64,000 nucleotides of DNA, from the NCBI GenBank assembly GCA_963575745.1, contig CAUYUJ010004581.1, positions 135,967-199,966 of the forward strand, given 5' to 3'. A program made the translations under genes and the position numbers. The first letter of the stretch is position 1. Every line of letters starts with the position of its first letter. Source of the DNA: Prorocentrum cordatum (Eukaryota; Sar; Dinophyceae; Prorocentrales; Prorocentraceae). The notes under the pieces are model-generated. The model was not told the DNA's origin. It ran no database searches and saw nothing but the letters and a program-made list of their open reading frames with translations. Below are positions 10,971-20,790 of the stretch, piece after piece.

Positions 10971-10999
10971 ATCTGCCTTTGAGGGGCAACGACAGGGGG

Positions 11000-11510
11000 G
11001 GACTGGCTAAGGGAGGGAAAAGTCGACCTGGAATCGGCGCTACATCGCCAATAGATCGGCAATAGGCCCCCGATAGCGAATCCAGATGTGCCTGGGCGGG
11101 GTGGGGGTCGATGCGTTCCCCCCTGAGCCTCCAGTCGGACCTAGGACAGAAGAACATCCTTCAAGAACATGAGACCCTCCGCCGGCCCAAACACCCCAAG
11201 CCACAAGATCACTCGAGGGTACCCTCTTCCAGAGTGTACAAAAACATCCAACAAGCACGAAGAACCCTAGGGCACCCTCCCCGAACCGAGCTCGACCTTG
11301 TACCTCGGTCCGACCGTACCCAGAGATCCGATGACGTGATCCTCATAATGCGGGGTCCCCGGAAGTCCCGACCCTCTCCCCAAGGCCGGCTTTTCGTCCC
11401 GAGTCGTCTCGTGACTGTCCCCGGGCCCAGCGAGGGCCTCTACAGGCCGAACATTGGACAAAAGCCTCCCGCCGTGATTAGAGGCCTCTCAAATGGAGTC
11501 GGAGTAGATG
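11000..11510. other. no supported gene
   Basis: Mixed sequence with short overlapping frames only. A small degenerate motif around CCGATAGCG / CGCCAATAGATCGGC appears at 11030-11075. Nothing coding could be supported. Confidence 0.5.
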
Positions 11511-11677
11511 CTAGGGCTCCCAACTTCGCGCTTCGCGCTGCGCGAAGCGCGAATAACTTCGCGCTCTCGCGCCGCCCCCCCAGAGGGAGAAGAGGAGGAC
11601 GAGGAGGAGGGGGGAGGAGGAACGAGGACCGCGAAGCGCGAAGCGCGAATAACTTCGCGCCCTCGGGGGAGCCCTTA
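11511..11677. mobile_element. small terminal-inverted-repeat element (MITE-like), copy 1
   Basis: A 167-bp segment that starts CTAGGGCTCC and ends GGAGCCCTTA, so its ends are inverted repeats. Inside are a foldback GCGCTTCGCGC/GCGCGAAGCGC, a GAGGAC/GGA purine stretch and GCGAATAACTTCGCGC near each side. It is flanked by a direct 9-bp duplication, GAGTAGATG, at 11502-11510 and 11678-11686. It has no ORF. A nearly identical segment lies at 22367-22531. Flanking duplication plus inverted ends indicate cut-and-paste insertion driven by a transposase encoded elsewhere. Confidence 0.82.
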
Positions 11678-11689
11678 GAGTAGATGGGG

Positions 11690-12030
11690 TCGGAAGATCC
11701 CGCCGCATCGTCGATGCATCGGCGGTGCGTCGCCGATGCAGAGGCGATGCACCGGCGACGTCGGCGTGGCATCGGCGACGCTGGCGTGGAGGAAATCTTG
11801 AAGGGAAACTGGGACACACAAATAAATACACACAAATAAGATGATTCCCCATATTTTCCCATATTTTCTGGGTTTTTGTCTTCCCCCCCACTTCCCATAT
11901 TTTCCTATATTTTCTGGGAATCGCAAATTAATTGTGTCTGTGTGTTTTTTCCCCTCCTGAAATCTAACTCCACATCGACCCGCGTCGCCGATGCATCGGC
12001 GATTCGGCGCGTCCTCCGTCCCCACCTCTT
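11690..12030. repeat. CGCCGATGCATCGGCG palindrome cluster and CCATATTTTC stretch
   Basis: 11700-11790 and 11985-12010 repeat variants of the palindrome CGCCGATGCATCGGCG. Between them, 11845-11930 repeats CCCATATTTTC(C/T). The block from TCTTCCCC (11879) through GTGTCTGTGTG (11935-11945) resembles 12946-13025, so part of this is a dispersed repeat. Confidence 0.7.
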
Positions 12031-12062
12031 CGAACCCCACCTAAGGCCTAGAAAGATCATGC

Positions 12063-12305
12063 TGCCCCCGATGATGATGATGATGATGATGAGGAGGAGG
12101 AGGAGGAGGAGGAGGAGGATGATGATGATGATGAGGAGGAGGAGGAGGAGGATGATGAGGAGGATGATTATGATGATGCTGATGCTGATGCTGATGCTGA
12201 TGTTGATGCTGATGCTGATGCTGATGCTGCTGCTGATGATGCTGCTGCTGCTGCTGATGATGATGATGATGCTGATGGTGATGGTGATGATGCTGATGAT
12301 GATTT
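12063..12305. repeat. GAT/GAG/CTGATG microsatellite
   Basis: Runs of GATGATGAT, GAGGAG, then GATGCT, then GCTGCT. On minus these give His/Gln/Pro runs. It directly follows, in the minus direction, the exon-like segment at 12313-12495 and would be intron sequence if that exon is real. Confidence 0.92.
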
Positions 12306-12312
12306 CTCTTGC

Positions 12313-12495
12313 CCTCGGCCTGCCGGGCCAACGCTTCCGCATAGCCGAGCATCTTCTCCGTCGGCGGCCCACCGGACGGCCGCGGCGCCGTCGGTTGCCC
12401 GCGCGGGCCCTCCGCGCGCGGGGCGGCCGGGGGCGGGCTCGCCGCGGGGGCGGCGGGCGCCGGGGGCTGCCTTACGTTGAGTCGGGCCTGTCCCT
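12313..12495 (-). CDS. exon-like segment ending in a PTEKMLGYAEALARQ motif
   Basis: On minus, a possible 3' splice site (CCTGTAG, 12502-12496) opens about 61 codons: QARLNV, a Pro/Ala/Arg linker, then PTEKMLGYAEALARQAEG. The frame then meets GAGG|GCAAGAG (12316-12308), which fits a GC-type 5' splice site, and enters the CAT microsatellite. The PTEKM..YAE.LA string resembles short tails I associate with some DNA topoisomerase-like proteins; that is only a resemblance. It may belong to the same gene as the SAP exon 0.5 kb upstream. Confidence 0.35.
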
Positions 12496-12519
12496 CTACA
12501 GGAGCAATATTCACAAATG

Positions 12520-13040
12520 GTAACAAAAACAATCAGGGGACGACTTTTTGACTATTTCTGCGCATGTGGGAATATGTTTGGGGTATTTTTTTTTCCGTTC
12601 AGAATCCCTCTGTGGGGGGACATGCCCGACTTAAGCCTTGTGGGTGGCCGCAGCGGTGCCGCCCGCCGCACGGATCCAGGGCACACCTGAAGGGGCCCAG
12701 GGACACACAAACAAACCTGCAAGGAGGCAAGCTGGAAAGTCGGCGGAAATGGAAGTGGCCAGGGCTGGAGAGACTGGCAGTGGGTGGAACGAGCCTGAAG
12801 CGGCAGGGATGGGGTCGCCAGGGCTGCAACAAATAGAAGGGAACTGGCCAGAGCTGGAAAGAGTGGAAGGGCTGGCCCTGGTCGCTTTTGCAAACTTCCA
12901 TGTACACGAATTCCAGGATCCCCCATCTCTATACTTTCTAAATGTTCGTCTTCCCCTTCCCCCACCCTTCCCGTATCTTCCCATGTTTGCTTGGGGGGTC
13001 GGCGAATGTTTGCGTCTGTGTGTTCGTCCCCACGTGAACA
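12520..13040. other. probable intron or spacer between exon-like segments
   Basis: No frame with convincing protein character. On minus it starts GTGTTCACGTGGGG right after the SAP motif and includes ACACACAGACGC and an 80-base block related to 11876-11960. A second candidate 3' splice site, CTTGCAG, lies on minus near 12718. Confidence 0.4.
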
Positions 13041-13041
13041 C

Positions 13042-13138
13042 CTGGAGCCGCAACATCAAGTCTCTCTCGCTGCCGCTCTGCAGCAACCCCTTCTCCGCGC
13101 ACCTGTTGCGCAGCAGCTCCGCCTGCGTGAGCCGTCGA
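13042..13138 (-). CDS. exon encoding a SAP-type DNA-binding motif
   Basis: On minus, CTGTAG (13144-13139) precedes a 97-bp open segment ending CTCCAG|GTGTTC (13045-13036), so both splice sites look reasonable. It reads RRLTQAELLRNRCAEKG, then LLQSGSERDLMLRLQ. This matches SAP helix-turn-helix spacing: Leu..Glu-Leu, a Cys/Leu core, Gly, then Ser-Gly-x-(K/E)-x-Asp-Leu-(I/M)-x-Arg-Leu. SAP motifs bind AT-rich or scaffold DNA in chromatin, repair and RNA-processing proteins. Nothing else of the protein is certain; the exon at 12313-12495 lies downstream in the same direction. Confidence 0.55.
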
Positions 13139-13809
13139 CTACAGCCACCTCGAGAACACACCGTCGGGGATGTTTGGCGCAGGCACCAGGGCGCCAAAAA
13201 CCGACTGCAACTGCAACCGTAGCTAACAAGTTCATGCCGAAATCGGCGGGCCCTCCCCTCCGCAGGGCCCTCTCCAAAAAATCAAATCCGTTGTGGCCTG
13301 CTGCTCCCAAACCACCTGCTGTCTCTGCCTGCGGGCCACCAGACTCCTGCTGCCGCTGCTCTCTGACACCTGCCAGCGGCCGCCCCATGCCGCGCCCAGG
13401 CCGCAAAAGGCAGCAGGCCCGCCGCCCTGCACCGCCGCCACAGCTGCGCTCGCCACCGCCAGCAGCAGTGGAACCGCACGCGGGGTACGGCACCCGCGCA
13501 CACGTCGGCGGCGAGCAACCATGGCGGCGGTCTGCACGGTGGCAAGGGCCTTCATGCTTGCTGGCACGACGGGCCAGCGGAAGTCTGGGGGACTGGTGGT
13601 CTTGACGCCGCACGCTCTCGGAGGCTCACTGAAAGATAGCTCGAACTAAGACTCGACCGGTGGAACGCCCTGTTTCGGCACGAGACGATCGAGGTGTGTG
13701 CTGACGTGGGCGCGGGAACGCCACGTGGACACGCCCGCGGGGGCCATGGGCGGGGCTCACTGGAGGGTGGAACGCGCGCGAGGGGTGTGCCGAAATGATT
13801 GCGGGCGCC

Positions 13810-14500
13810 TCTGAGGTCTTTTTGGGGCGCTCCTGGGGCGCTCCTGAATCTCTTCGGAGCCCTCATGGAACCTTTTCTGGGCTCCACTTCAATCGATCTT
13901 GGAGCCATCTTGAGGCATCAGACGCGCATCATGAACGAAAAAGCGGAACAACCAAAGCTTGGGATACAATAGAACATGTTTGATTGCCGTGGGCGTCTCG
14001 AGAGCCTGTTAGGAACCCCTTGGGGCCCTCGTGGAGCCTCCTCAGAGTTTTCTGGAAGCCCCTTGGGGGCTTCTTGGAGGCCTCATGTGGCCGTCTGCTT
14101 CTGGTAACTTCTGGGGGTCTCGCAAGGCCATCTCAGGGCTACACACCTTCGGAGGCCGTCTCGGGAACCTGTCTTGAGGCACCCCCAGGGCGCTCTAGGG
14201 CCCCCTTGGGCGTCTCCAGGGCCGTCTTGGGTTCATCTTGAAGGCCTCGTGGGCAGTGTTCGGCCGTCGGAGGGCAGAACATGCCCGAACTCGAACATGT
14301 TCCAGAAACCACAAGACAGTCTTTGATTCTGACATCGTCGGGCCTGCCTGAAGGGCCTCTTGGAACCTTCTTGGATTGTATCGGGGGCCATATGGAACCG
14401 TCCTGGAGCCATCCAGAACCGTCTTGAGGTCATGTTCGGGCCATCGTGGTTCCTCTTGGAGGCATCTTGGGCGAGCTTGGAGGCCTCTTGGCGCCATGTT
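13810..14500 (-). repeat. CCAAGAGGCCC array, inverted copy
   Basis: The + strand reads degenerate GGGGCCTCTTGG-type words, the complement of the family at 230-900. 14270-14345 carries GAACATG words and ACAAGACAGTCTT, which also occurs at 9750-9762. No gene is supported. Confidence 0.7.
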
Positions 14501-14692
14501 GGGATCCGCCGACTCATGGGGGCTCCCCGGCGCGTGAGATGCTTCCCGCTCCCCAAACCCCTGCTCTGGGGGCCTGGCCCGGTCGATTTGGAGGAGGGAA
14601 GGGTCCCCTGCAGCAGACAAAAGCGCTGGGCGGGAGAGAGCAGGCAGGCAGGCAAGCGCGCGCAGTACAATAAGTTGGCGAATCCTTTTAAC

Positions 14693-14760
14693 GGAGGAGG
14701 AGGAGGACAAGGAGGAGGAGGAGGAGGAGGAGGAGGAGGAGGAGCAGGAGGAGGAGGAGT
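14693..14760 (+). repeat. GGA microsatellite
   Basis: About 65 bases of GGAGGA with single interruptions. Confidence 0.92.
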
Positions 14761-14799
14761 TGGGCGAACGCGCCTGGGGGGGCAGCGGGCCCCCAAACA

Positions 14800-15300
14800 G
14801 GCCAAGTGGGCCCCACGCGGCCTTGGGGACGGCCCACGAAGGCCACCGCGCCCATGCTGGCCCCTTCGGAAGCCCAGGAGGCCCCCCAAAAAACCTCAAA
14901 GCCGCCAAGAGGCACCCCAAGAGGGCCTCCACAAACAAAAATCGCCCCAGTCCCTTAAGGGAATGTGCCTGTTTTGCACATGCGCCTCCTGGGCGTTCAA
15001 TACGTCCCAGGCGGCCCGGGAGGCCGTCAAGATCGCCCGAGGCCCCCAAGAGGGCTCCAACACGACCCGAGAGGGCCCAAGAAACCCCCAAGACGGCCCA
15101 GGAGGGCCCCAAAACAGCCCCAAGAGGGGACCCAGAAAAGGCGAACGCGAACGGACATTATCCCAAGACGCCTCCGGGTTGCCCCAAGGAGCCCCTAAGA
15201 GGCCCCCGGGGAGCCCCAAGATTGCCGCAACAAACCCCCGTAAGCGGTTCAACAACTGCCTCCAAGACGCCCCCGAGACGCTTCCCACGCGACCCCATCA
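14800..15300 (+). repeat. CCAAGAGGCCC array, copy 3
   Basis: Degenerate GGCCCCCAAGAGGGC / CCAAGACGGCC words on + through most of the interval. Long frames on both strands here are repeat artefacts. Confidence 0.75.
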
Positions 15301-15512
15301 ACCATCCGAACGGCCTCATACCCGCAACCCAGGCACGGTGGTGGGATGTGCCGAAGGCCATTCGATAATCATTCGTCATGTGTTTTGACAAATGCCCTCC
15401 GTCTGTATACGTGTGATCTCGCCCGTTTCCCCACGCGTGCCCGTTATCCTGGGACGTACCCAAGCCATTCGCGTCAAGTGACAAGAGAAGTTGGCCCAAA
15501 CTTGCCAGGATA

Positions 15513-15848
15513 ATGACGGTGCAGGCGCAGATATATGCTGTGCAACTTACGTGGGATGCGCTCACGTGGCACGACTCACAAGAAAACAACAAAAAGGACA
15601 AGGAGCAAGGGCCCAGGCTTGAGGAGGACATGGGGGAGGGAACGAAGGGCATGAGAAAGGCGCGTGGGGGGCCGAACCGTCAGCGCGGCAGCAGCAGAGG
15701 GAAGGTGGCAGGGGCGGAGGACCACGACGTTAGTGACGCGAGGAGGCCGAAGCGTGTTGCTGTTGTCGGTCGTACGCTAAAGATGCAGCGCTGCCTGCAC
15801 CATGTCGCCGCGGCGCTCGAACAAATTATTAAACCTGCTGGCAGTTAG
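15513..15848 (+). CDS. small basic hydrophilic ORF, unassigned
   Basis: A 111-codon frame with an ATG start, rich in Lys, Arg and Glu, with KKDKEQGPRLEEDMGEG and a C-terminal KRVAVVGRTLKMQRCLHH. The codon pattern is not that of the flanking repeats. No domain or neighbour gives a role. It could be an exon of a longer gene or chance. Confidence 0.28.
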   Translation: MTVQAQIYAVQLTWDALTWHDSQENNKKDKEQGPRLEEDMGEGTKGMRKARGGPNRQRGSSRGKVAGAEDHDVSDARRPKRVAVVGRTLKMQRCLHHVAAALEQIIKPAGS

Positions 15849-15898
15849 TGCAAGAACCGCGCAGACGCCGCCGCGGCAGCATGTGCCAGACCTCCTCC

Positions 15899-15995
15899 CT
15901 CGGTTCCTCCTCCTCCTCCTCCTCCCTTCCACCTCGCTTCTCCCTTCTTCCTCTTCCGCCTCCTCCTCCTCCTCCGCATTTCCTCCTCCACAGCC
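15899..15995. repeat. CTC/TCC microsatellite
   Basis: An interrupted CTCCTCCTC stretch. Confidence 0.85.
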
Positions 15996-16419
15996 TCCGG
16001 AGCCCTCGATATGGCGAGGTCTCATCTGGATCTGAATAAGACGTCACTCCGCTGGGCCCCCAAGCAGCCCTCGAAAGTGGCGACAGGCCCTTGTGGTCTC
16101 CAGAGCTCACTGGGGCCACAAGCGCGCCAAGAACGCCCAAACGCGCGCCACGAGTGCTCAAGAGCGTGCCAAGAGCGCCCCGTGTCAAGCCTCATGATGT
16201 CCCTGAATTGGTCCCAGGATGACTCCAGGATGCCCCCCCATTTGTCCAACACTTGGCTGCAACAAATACTTGTCTGGAATCGCGCAACGGACGCTCCCAA
16301 AGATGACCCCATGACAACGCCGATTCGCAATCAAACTGCAGGACTTGCACCCCGCCCAAGATCTATGGAAACCCTATCTCTTATTGGGTACACACGGTCA
16401 TTTCTGAAACTAAAAACCC

Positions 16420-16705
16420 GAGACCTCCAAGAAGACCCAAGACGGCCTAAGAAACCTCCAAGATGGCCCCGAGACGAGCCTAAAGGGCCCAACATCTGCT
16501 CCGTGAGGGCCTTAAGGGTTTCCGAAACGGCCGCGGGACGGCCTAAGAGGGCCTTATGACAGCCCAGAGAGGCTCCCGAGACAACCCCCGAAGCTGTCAG
16601 ACGGCCCAAGACAGCCCTGAGACGGCCCAGGGTCTCCCAGGACGCCCCAGACAATTTCCCAGAAGCCCCCAAACGGCCCCCAGAGACCTTCGAGAAGCCC
16701 CAAGG
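16420..16705 (+). repeat. CCAAGACGGCC array, copy 4
   Basis: A divergent member of the purine family seen at 230-900, with units such as CCAAGACGGCCTAAG and GAGACGGCCC. Confidence 0.65.
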
Positions 16706-16758
16706 ATCATATCCAACATTGCGGATGGATTTGCGATTTCAGTTGCTGCAGTTATAGC

Positions 16759-18132
16759 TCAGCCATGCGATATAATGCCGCCGTTCTGATAACGCAACAT
16801 GATTTCCGCGACGTTACAGTATGCGGACCCCTTCAATCGATAAACGACCACGTTCCCTCGGCAGTCCCCAAGAACGTCTGTCATCCTCATCCTTAGGCGT
16901 AGCTTTGCCCCAGACGTAATCCATACACAGGTCTTGCGCAAAACCGCCATCCTAATGGGCGCTGGCGCGTATATCCGTTCACGGGACTGCCTCAAAACTC
17001 GGCCAGACCAGCCATGCCGTAAACTCTGCGTCGGCGGCGACGATGTTTGCCAACGCCGTCGAGCACGCAGACTTCGAGCTGCCGAAATGCCCGTTGCCAG
17101 CTGTGAGCAGGCGTGGAAATCAAAACTGCTGAACGAACTCCTACCTTTGCGACGAAAGCAATCAATCGCCTCACGTCGTTTTATGTTTTTATGACGCGAG
17201 CATGTCTGACTGGGGAAATGGAGTGCGCTTGAGCGGAGGGGGGGGGCGGAAAAGAGGGCAGGATGGGGAATGGCGACGGACAAGCTTGCCCCCTCGCCAC
17301 ACACGACCTTGGCGCGACTGAAGTACCGTCGAAAGGCTGTCATAAGGAACCCTGGATAAGGAACGGGATCCAATATTTCATACTGTAAGCTTCGATTTCC
17401 CATAGAAGGCCTACGCAGACCTAAGACGAACGAGCTGTGCAAACAATTGAGGAACACTGGGCCCCTCCCCAAAGGGATGGGCTCCTTCTTGAGCGGCCCG
17501 ACCGTAGGAGAGACATGAATCCAAATTTTCAAATCCACCATGCTTTCTCCGGGACCGTTTTTGACGACCCCGCGCCAGGGACGGCCACGGGGTACTGACA
17601 ATGAAAAGACAATACCACGCTCACTCCGACGGTAGGACCCCGTATGGGCACCTGCCAAACTCATCTGGAAGTGCACCTCATCGTTGAAGCTCATTTCCTG
17701 TCTCCTCCTCACCCTTCTGTCTTTTGCCCTTTGCGGGGGCCCTCCTCCCCCTCCTCCTCGTCCTCCCAATCCCTGCTTTGCTTCCTTGTCCTCCTCGCCC
17801 TCCTGTATCTGTCCCCCAACCCCCACCCACCCTTCCTCCTGGGCGGGGCACGCAAGTCGATTTCCTCGGCGCGGTCGCCGCCTTGGCCCATATGCGCGCG
17901 TTCGAAGATGGCTAGATCGAGACGCCAGTGGGACAACTCCGCGGGCCAGGCCGTCGGAACAGCCCCGCGGGCCACTGGGGCGCAGGAACGAAACACAATC
18001 GGGACAAACCCGCGGGCCTCGAGATGGGCGCCGACAATTGCAAGGTTTGGACAGCCCGCGCGGATTCAAACGTGGAGACAGGGAACCCATAGGGAGGGTC
18101 TCCCGCTCCTGATATTCTCGCGGTTCGCTCAC
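16759..18132 (-). CDS. long uninterrupted frame, unassigned
   Basis: 457 codons without a stop. The middle (about 16.9-17.7 kb) has mixed composition and protein-like stretches: MSFNDEVHFQMSLAGAHTGS, VDLKIWIHVSPTV, YEILDPVPYPGFLMTAFRRY. The N-terminal third is over CTC-rich and tandem-repeat sequence and is probably not coding. I recognise no family. The length in only moderately GC-rich DNA argues mildly for a real or formerly real gene. The start is undetermined. Confidence 0.33.
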   Translation of the reverse strand: MSEPREYQERETLPMGSLSPRLNPRGLSKPCNCRRPSRGPRVCPDCVSFLRPSGPRGCSDGLARGVVPLASRSSHLRTRAYGPRRRPRRGNRLACPAQEEGWVGVGGQIQEGEEDKEAKQGLGGRGGGGGGPPQRAKDRRVRRRQEMSFNDEVHFQMSLAGAHTGSYRRSERGIVFSLSVPRGRPWRGVVKNGPGESMVDLKIWIHVSPTVGPLKKEPIPLGRGPVFLNCLHSSFVLGLRRPSMGNRSLQYEILDPVPYPGFLMTAFRRYFSRAKVVCGEGASLSVAIPHPALFSAPPLRSSALHFPSQTCSRHKNIKRREAIDCFRRKGRSSFSSFDFHACSQLATGISAARSLRARRRWQTSSPPTQSLRHGWSGRVLRQSRERIYAPAPIRMAVLRKTCVWITSGAKLRLRMRMTDVLGDCRGNVVVYRLKGSAYCNVAEIMLRYQNGGIISHG

Positions 18133-18600
18133 AGACGAGACTCCCGTTCGAGACTTCCTTCATATCCCGAGGAGCCAAAAACGACAACAATTCAAGAACT
18201 TGGATGACCCGCCGGACTCGAACATGAAAGTAGGGACCTCATAAGAAGGGGATCCCGCTCAAGACTTCCACGCGATTCACTCACAGACGGAGCTCCCGGT
18301 CGAGACTTTCCCGCCCCCCCCATTTAGGCCTGACGAACACACCAGTGACGACACTTACAAGAGTTGGACGGCCCGCTCGGATTCTAACTTGGAAGCGGGC
18401 TCCCGCTTGAGACGTCCCCGCGATTCACTCGAAGACGAGGCCCCCGCTCGAGACTTCCTCCACAATCAGGCGCCTGAAGAACCCAACAATGACGACAATT
18501 ACAGGAATTGGATGACCCGCTCCGCTTCGAACATGGAGGCGGGGACCCCATAGGGAGAGGGCTCCCGCTCGAGACTCCATCGCGATTCAATTTCAGACAA
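17960..18600. repeat. degenerate tandem repeat, about 150-bp unit, four copies
   Basis: The word GACGACAATTACAAGAATTGGA followed by a CCCGCTCGGATTCGAAC-like word recurs at about 18034, 18183, 18345 and 18490, spacing 145-162. Each is followed by GGGACCCCATAGGGAG and CTCCCGCTCGAGAC. Copies are about 70-80% alike by eye. Confidence 0.75.
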
Positions 18601-18719
18601 TATTCCCGCAAGATGATGCTGACGATGGTGTGGATGTGTGTGAGGGCATGTGTGTGAGGGTATGTGTGTGAGGGCTGAATGTATGGGTGTGCGTGGGAAT
18701 GTGCCTTGTCCGACGTTGA

Positions 18720-19060
18720 TGTTGCGGTGTGACGGTGATAGTGATGATGACGATGCTGATGAAGATGATGACGATGCTGATGATGACGATGCTGATGACG
18801 ATGACGATATAGGTGATGATGGTGACGATGATGATGTTGATGCTGATGATGACGATGATGATGGTGATGCTGACGATGGTGGTGCCGACGACGACGATGA
18901 TGATGATACTGCTGCTGATGATGATGGTGATTATGGTGGATGATGAGGTTGGTGGATGCTGATGATGCTGATGATGATGATGGTTATGATGAGGATGGTG
19001 GTGATGATGGCGATGGTGATGATGATACTGATGATGACGAGTGTAGCAGGACAAGGAGAG
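18720..19060 (+). repeat. GAT/GAC microsatellite
   Basis: GATGATGACGATGCTGATG mixtures, Asp-rich on +, His-rich on minus. Confidence 0.92.
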
Positions 19061-19154
19061 GAGGGTGAGGTCCCTGCGCGGGGGGTGCACAGAGAAAGCG
19101 AGAACCCCGCTCAGGATCTGGGGAACCACCCCCTGACCGAGGCGGCGCAAGCGA

Positions 19155-19177
19155 CCGACGACGACGACGACTTCGGC

Positions 19178-19218
<41 letters not shown>

Positions 19219-19223
19219 CGCGG

Positions 19224-19267
<44 letters not shown>

Positions 19268-19305
19268 GCGCGACGACCGCGACGAAGACGACCACGACCA
19301 CGACC

Positions 19306-19349
<44 letters not shown>

Positions 19350-19395
19350 CGCGGCGGCGAAGACGACGGCACGACGACGACGACGACGGCGACGA
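19155..19395 (+). repeat. GAC/CGA microsatellite
   Basis: Almost pure CGACGACGA with GCG and CCA interruptions. Confidence 0.93.
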
Positions 19396-19524
19396 CGAGG
19401 TCGACTGCCAGAGGCGGCGCTGCGCGTCTCCCAGGTGGGCAGGCACAGGCACGACCAGTCGGCGACGAGCGGCGGCGCAGTCGATGCCGCCAGCGGGACG
19501 CCTGGGAAGAGGGCGACGGCGAGG

Positions 19525-19790
19525 CTTCCTCCTCCTCCCCCTCCTCCCCCCCCCGCCTCCTACCTCCTCCTCCTCCACATCCTCCTTCCTCCTCATACAT
19601 CCTCCTCCTCCCCCTCCTCCTCCCCCTCCTCCTACCTCCTCCTCCTCCTCCTCCTCCTCCTTCCTCGTCATACCTCCTCCTCCTTCTCCCTACCTCCTCC
19701 TCCTCTCCTCCTCCTCCTCCTCGTCGTTCTCTTCCTCCTCCTCGTCCTCCTCCTCCTCCTCCTCCTCCTCCTCCTCCTCCTCCCCCTCAT
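19525..19790. repeat. CTC/TCC microsatellite
   Basis: A CTCCTCCTC run that abuts, in the minus direction, the point where the minus-strand LINE-3 coding sequence ends. Confidence 0.95.
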
Positions 19791-19839
19791 TCCTATTGTC
19801 TCTGTTTTGGTTCGCCCGTCTATCGTGCTTCTGAAACCC

Positions 19840-20463
19840 ACGCTGAAGCAGAGCAAGCTGATCCACGCCGACCACCGTCACAATGATTCTCGAACTTGGC
19901 CTGCGTGTGTAGCACACCGTCCACTGTAAAGAAGACCTTCTACCAAGAGCTTGACCCGTCCATAATTACATTCGCTCGATAATCAACCCGTTGGTTGAAC
20001 TCACGCTGCTTCCAGAAAGCCGGATCCAAATGCGATCTGTATGGCAACATATTCAACGATATGAGCTCCGTCAGACTTCGTGTGATTCGGTTAAACACGG
20101 GGATGTGCTGCTCGACCGACGGCAACGGCATATCATGGCCCATTCATAGATCCACGACGGGTTGGCAATCGCATAATATGAAACACGTCCTTGCCGTGCG
20201 TCCCATTCAAGAGGGTTGTCGATGAATCCTGGCATGCCGGGATCGATCGGCATGTCTTCCAACACACGTTTGACCCTGAGCCGTTTGTCTGGGGGCTCGA
20301 TGTGATCTCTGGTTTCCGCCGGTCGCCTCATACCGAACACCGGCAAACCCCATGCTGCGCAAACGCTATCGCAAAAACATGGGAACATGCTCATCCATTC
20401 TTGCATTATCGTCTGAGCGCCCCTTTTATCCCTCCAACCGGGGCCCGAGAAATCGCATAACAT
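19840..20463 (-). pseudogene. LINE-3 C-terminal region, RNase H-like remnants
   Basis: Frame 20463-20071 reads GLPVFGMRRPAETRDHI, then MPGFIDNPLEWDARQGRV and YAIANPSWIYEWAM. After a shift, frame 20143-19940 reads LISLNMLPYRSHLDPAFWKQ and REFNQRVDYRANVIMD. A third frame near 19930-19850 gives FENHCDGGRRG and SACSASAWV, which looks like the DGG..AAWV strand of an RNase H fold. Order and spacing agree with LINE tails I recall from dinoflagellates. Which residues were catalytic is uncertain. Confidence 0.55.
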
Positions 20464-20790
20464 ATCCCCCCATAATGCGACATTTCCCGTTGAAACATGA
20501 AAAAAATCTTCCTGGCGGCGTCTGTTGTAGTCGTGTTTGCATACTTCCCACCATAATCACATCCTATACGTTCGGGCCTTCTCCAAATATCGTGCTCCTC
20601 CGTGTGGCGGCATGTGGGTCTCTCTCCATGTGCTCTTGAATACGGCCTTGAGGACTTTGATGAACAATGGTTGCGCGCCAAAATTGGAAAACCATGTCTG
20701 GATCAATGTCGGCGCGCGCACGTTGTCATAATGCTGAATATCCTCGGCATTGCGGCGCGTCCGACGCGCTTTCCGGAAAAGTTGCCCTTC

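Noticed and set aside
13056-13649. Cys/Arg/Pro-rich frames of 110-204 codons on both strands
   Set aside because: Mutually overlapping in GC-rich sequence with no motif beyond the SAP exon.
18030-18520. tRNA genes suggested by GGATTCGAAC
   Set aside because: No acceptor or D arm could be folded around the word; it repeats every 150 bases as part of a tandem unit.
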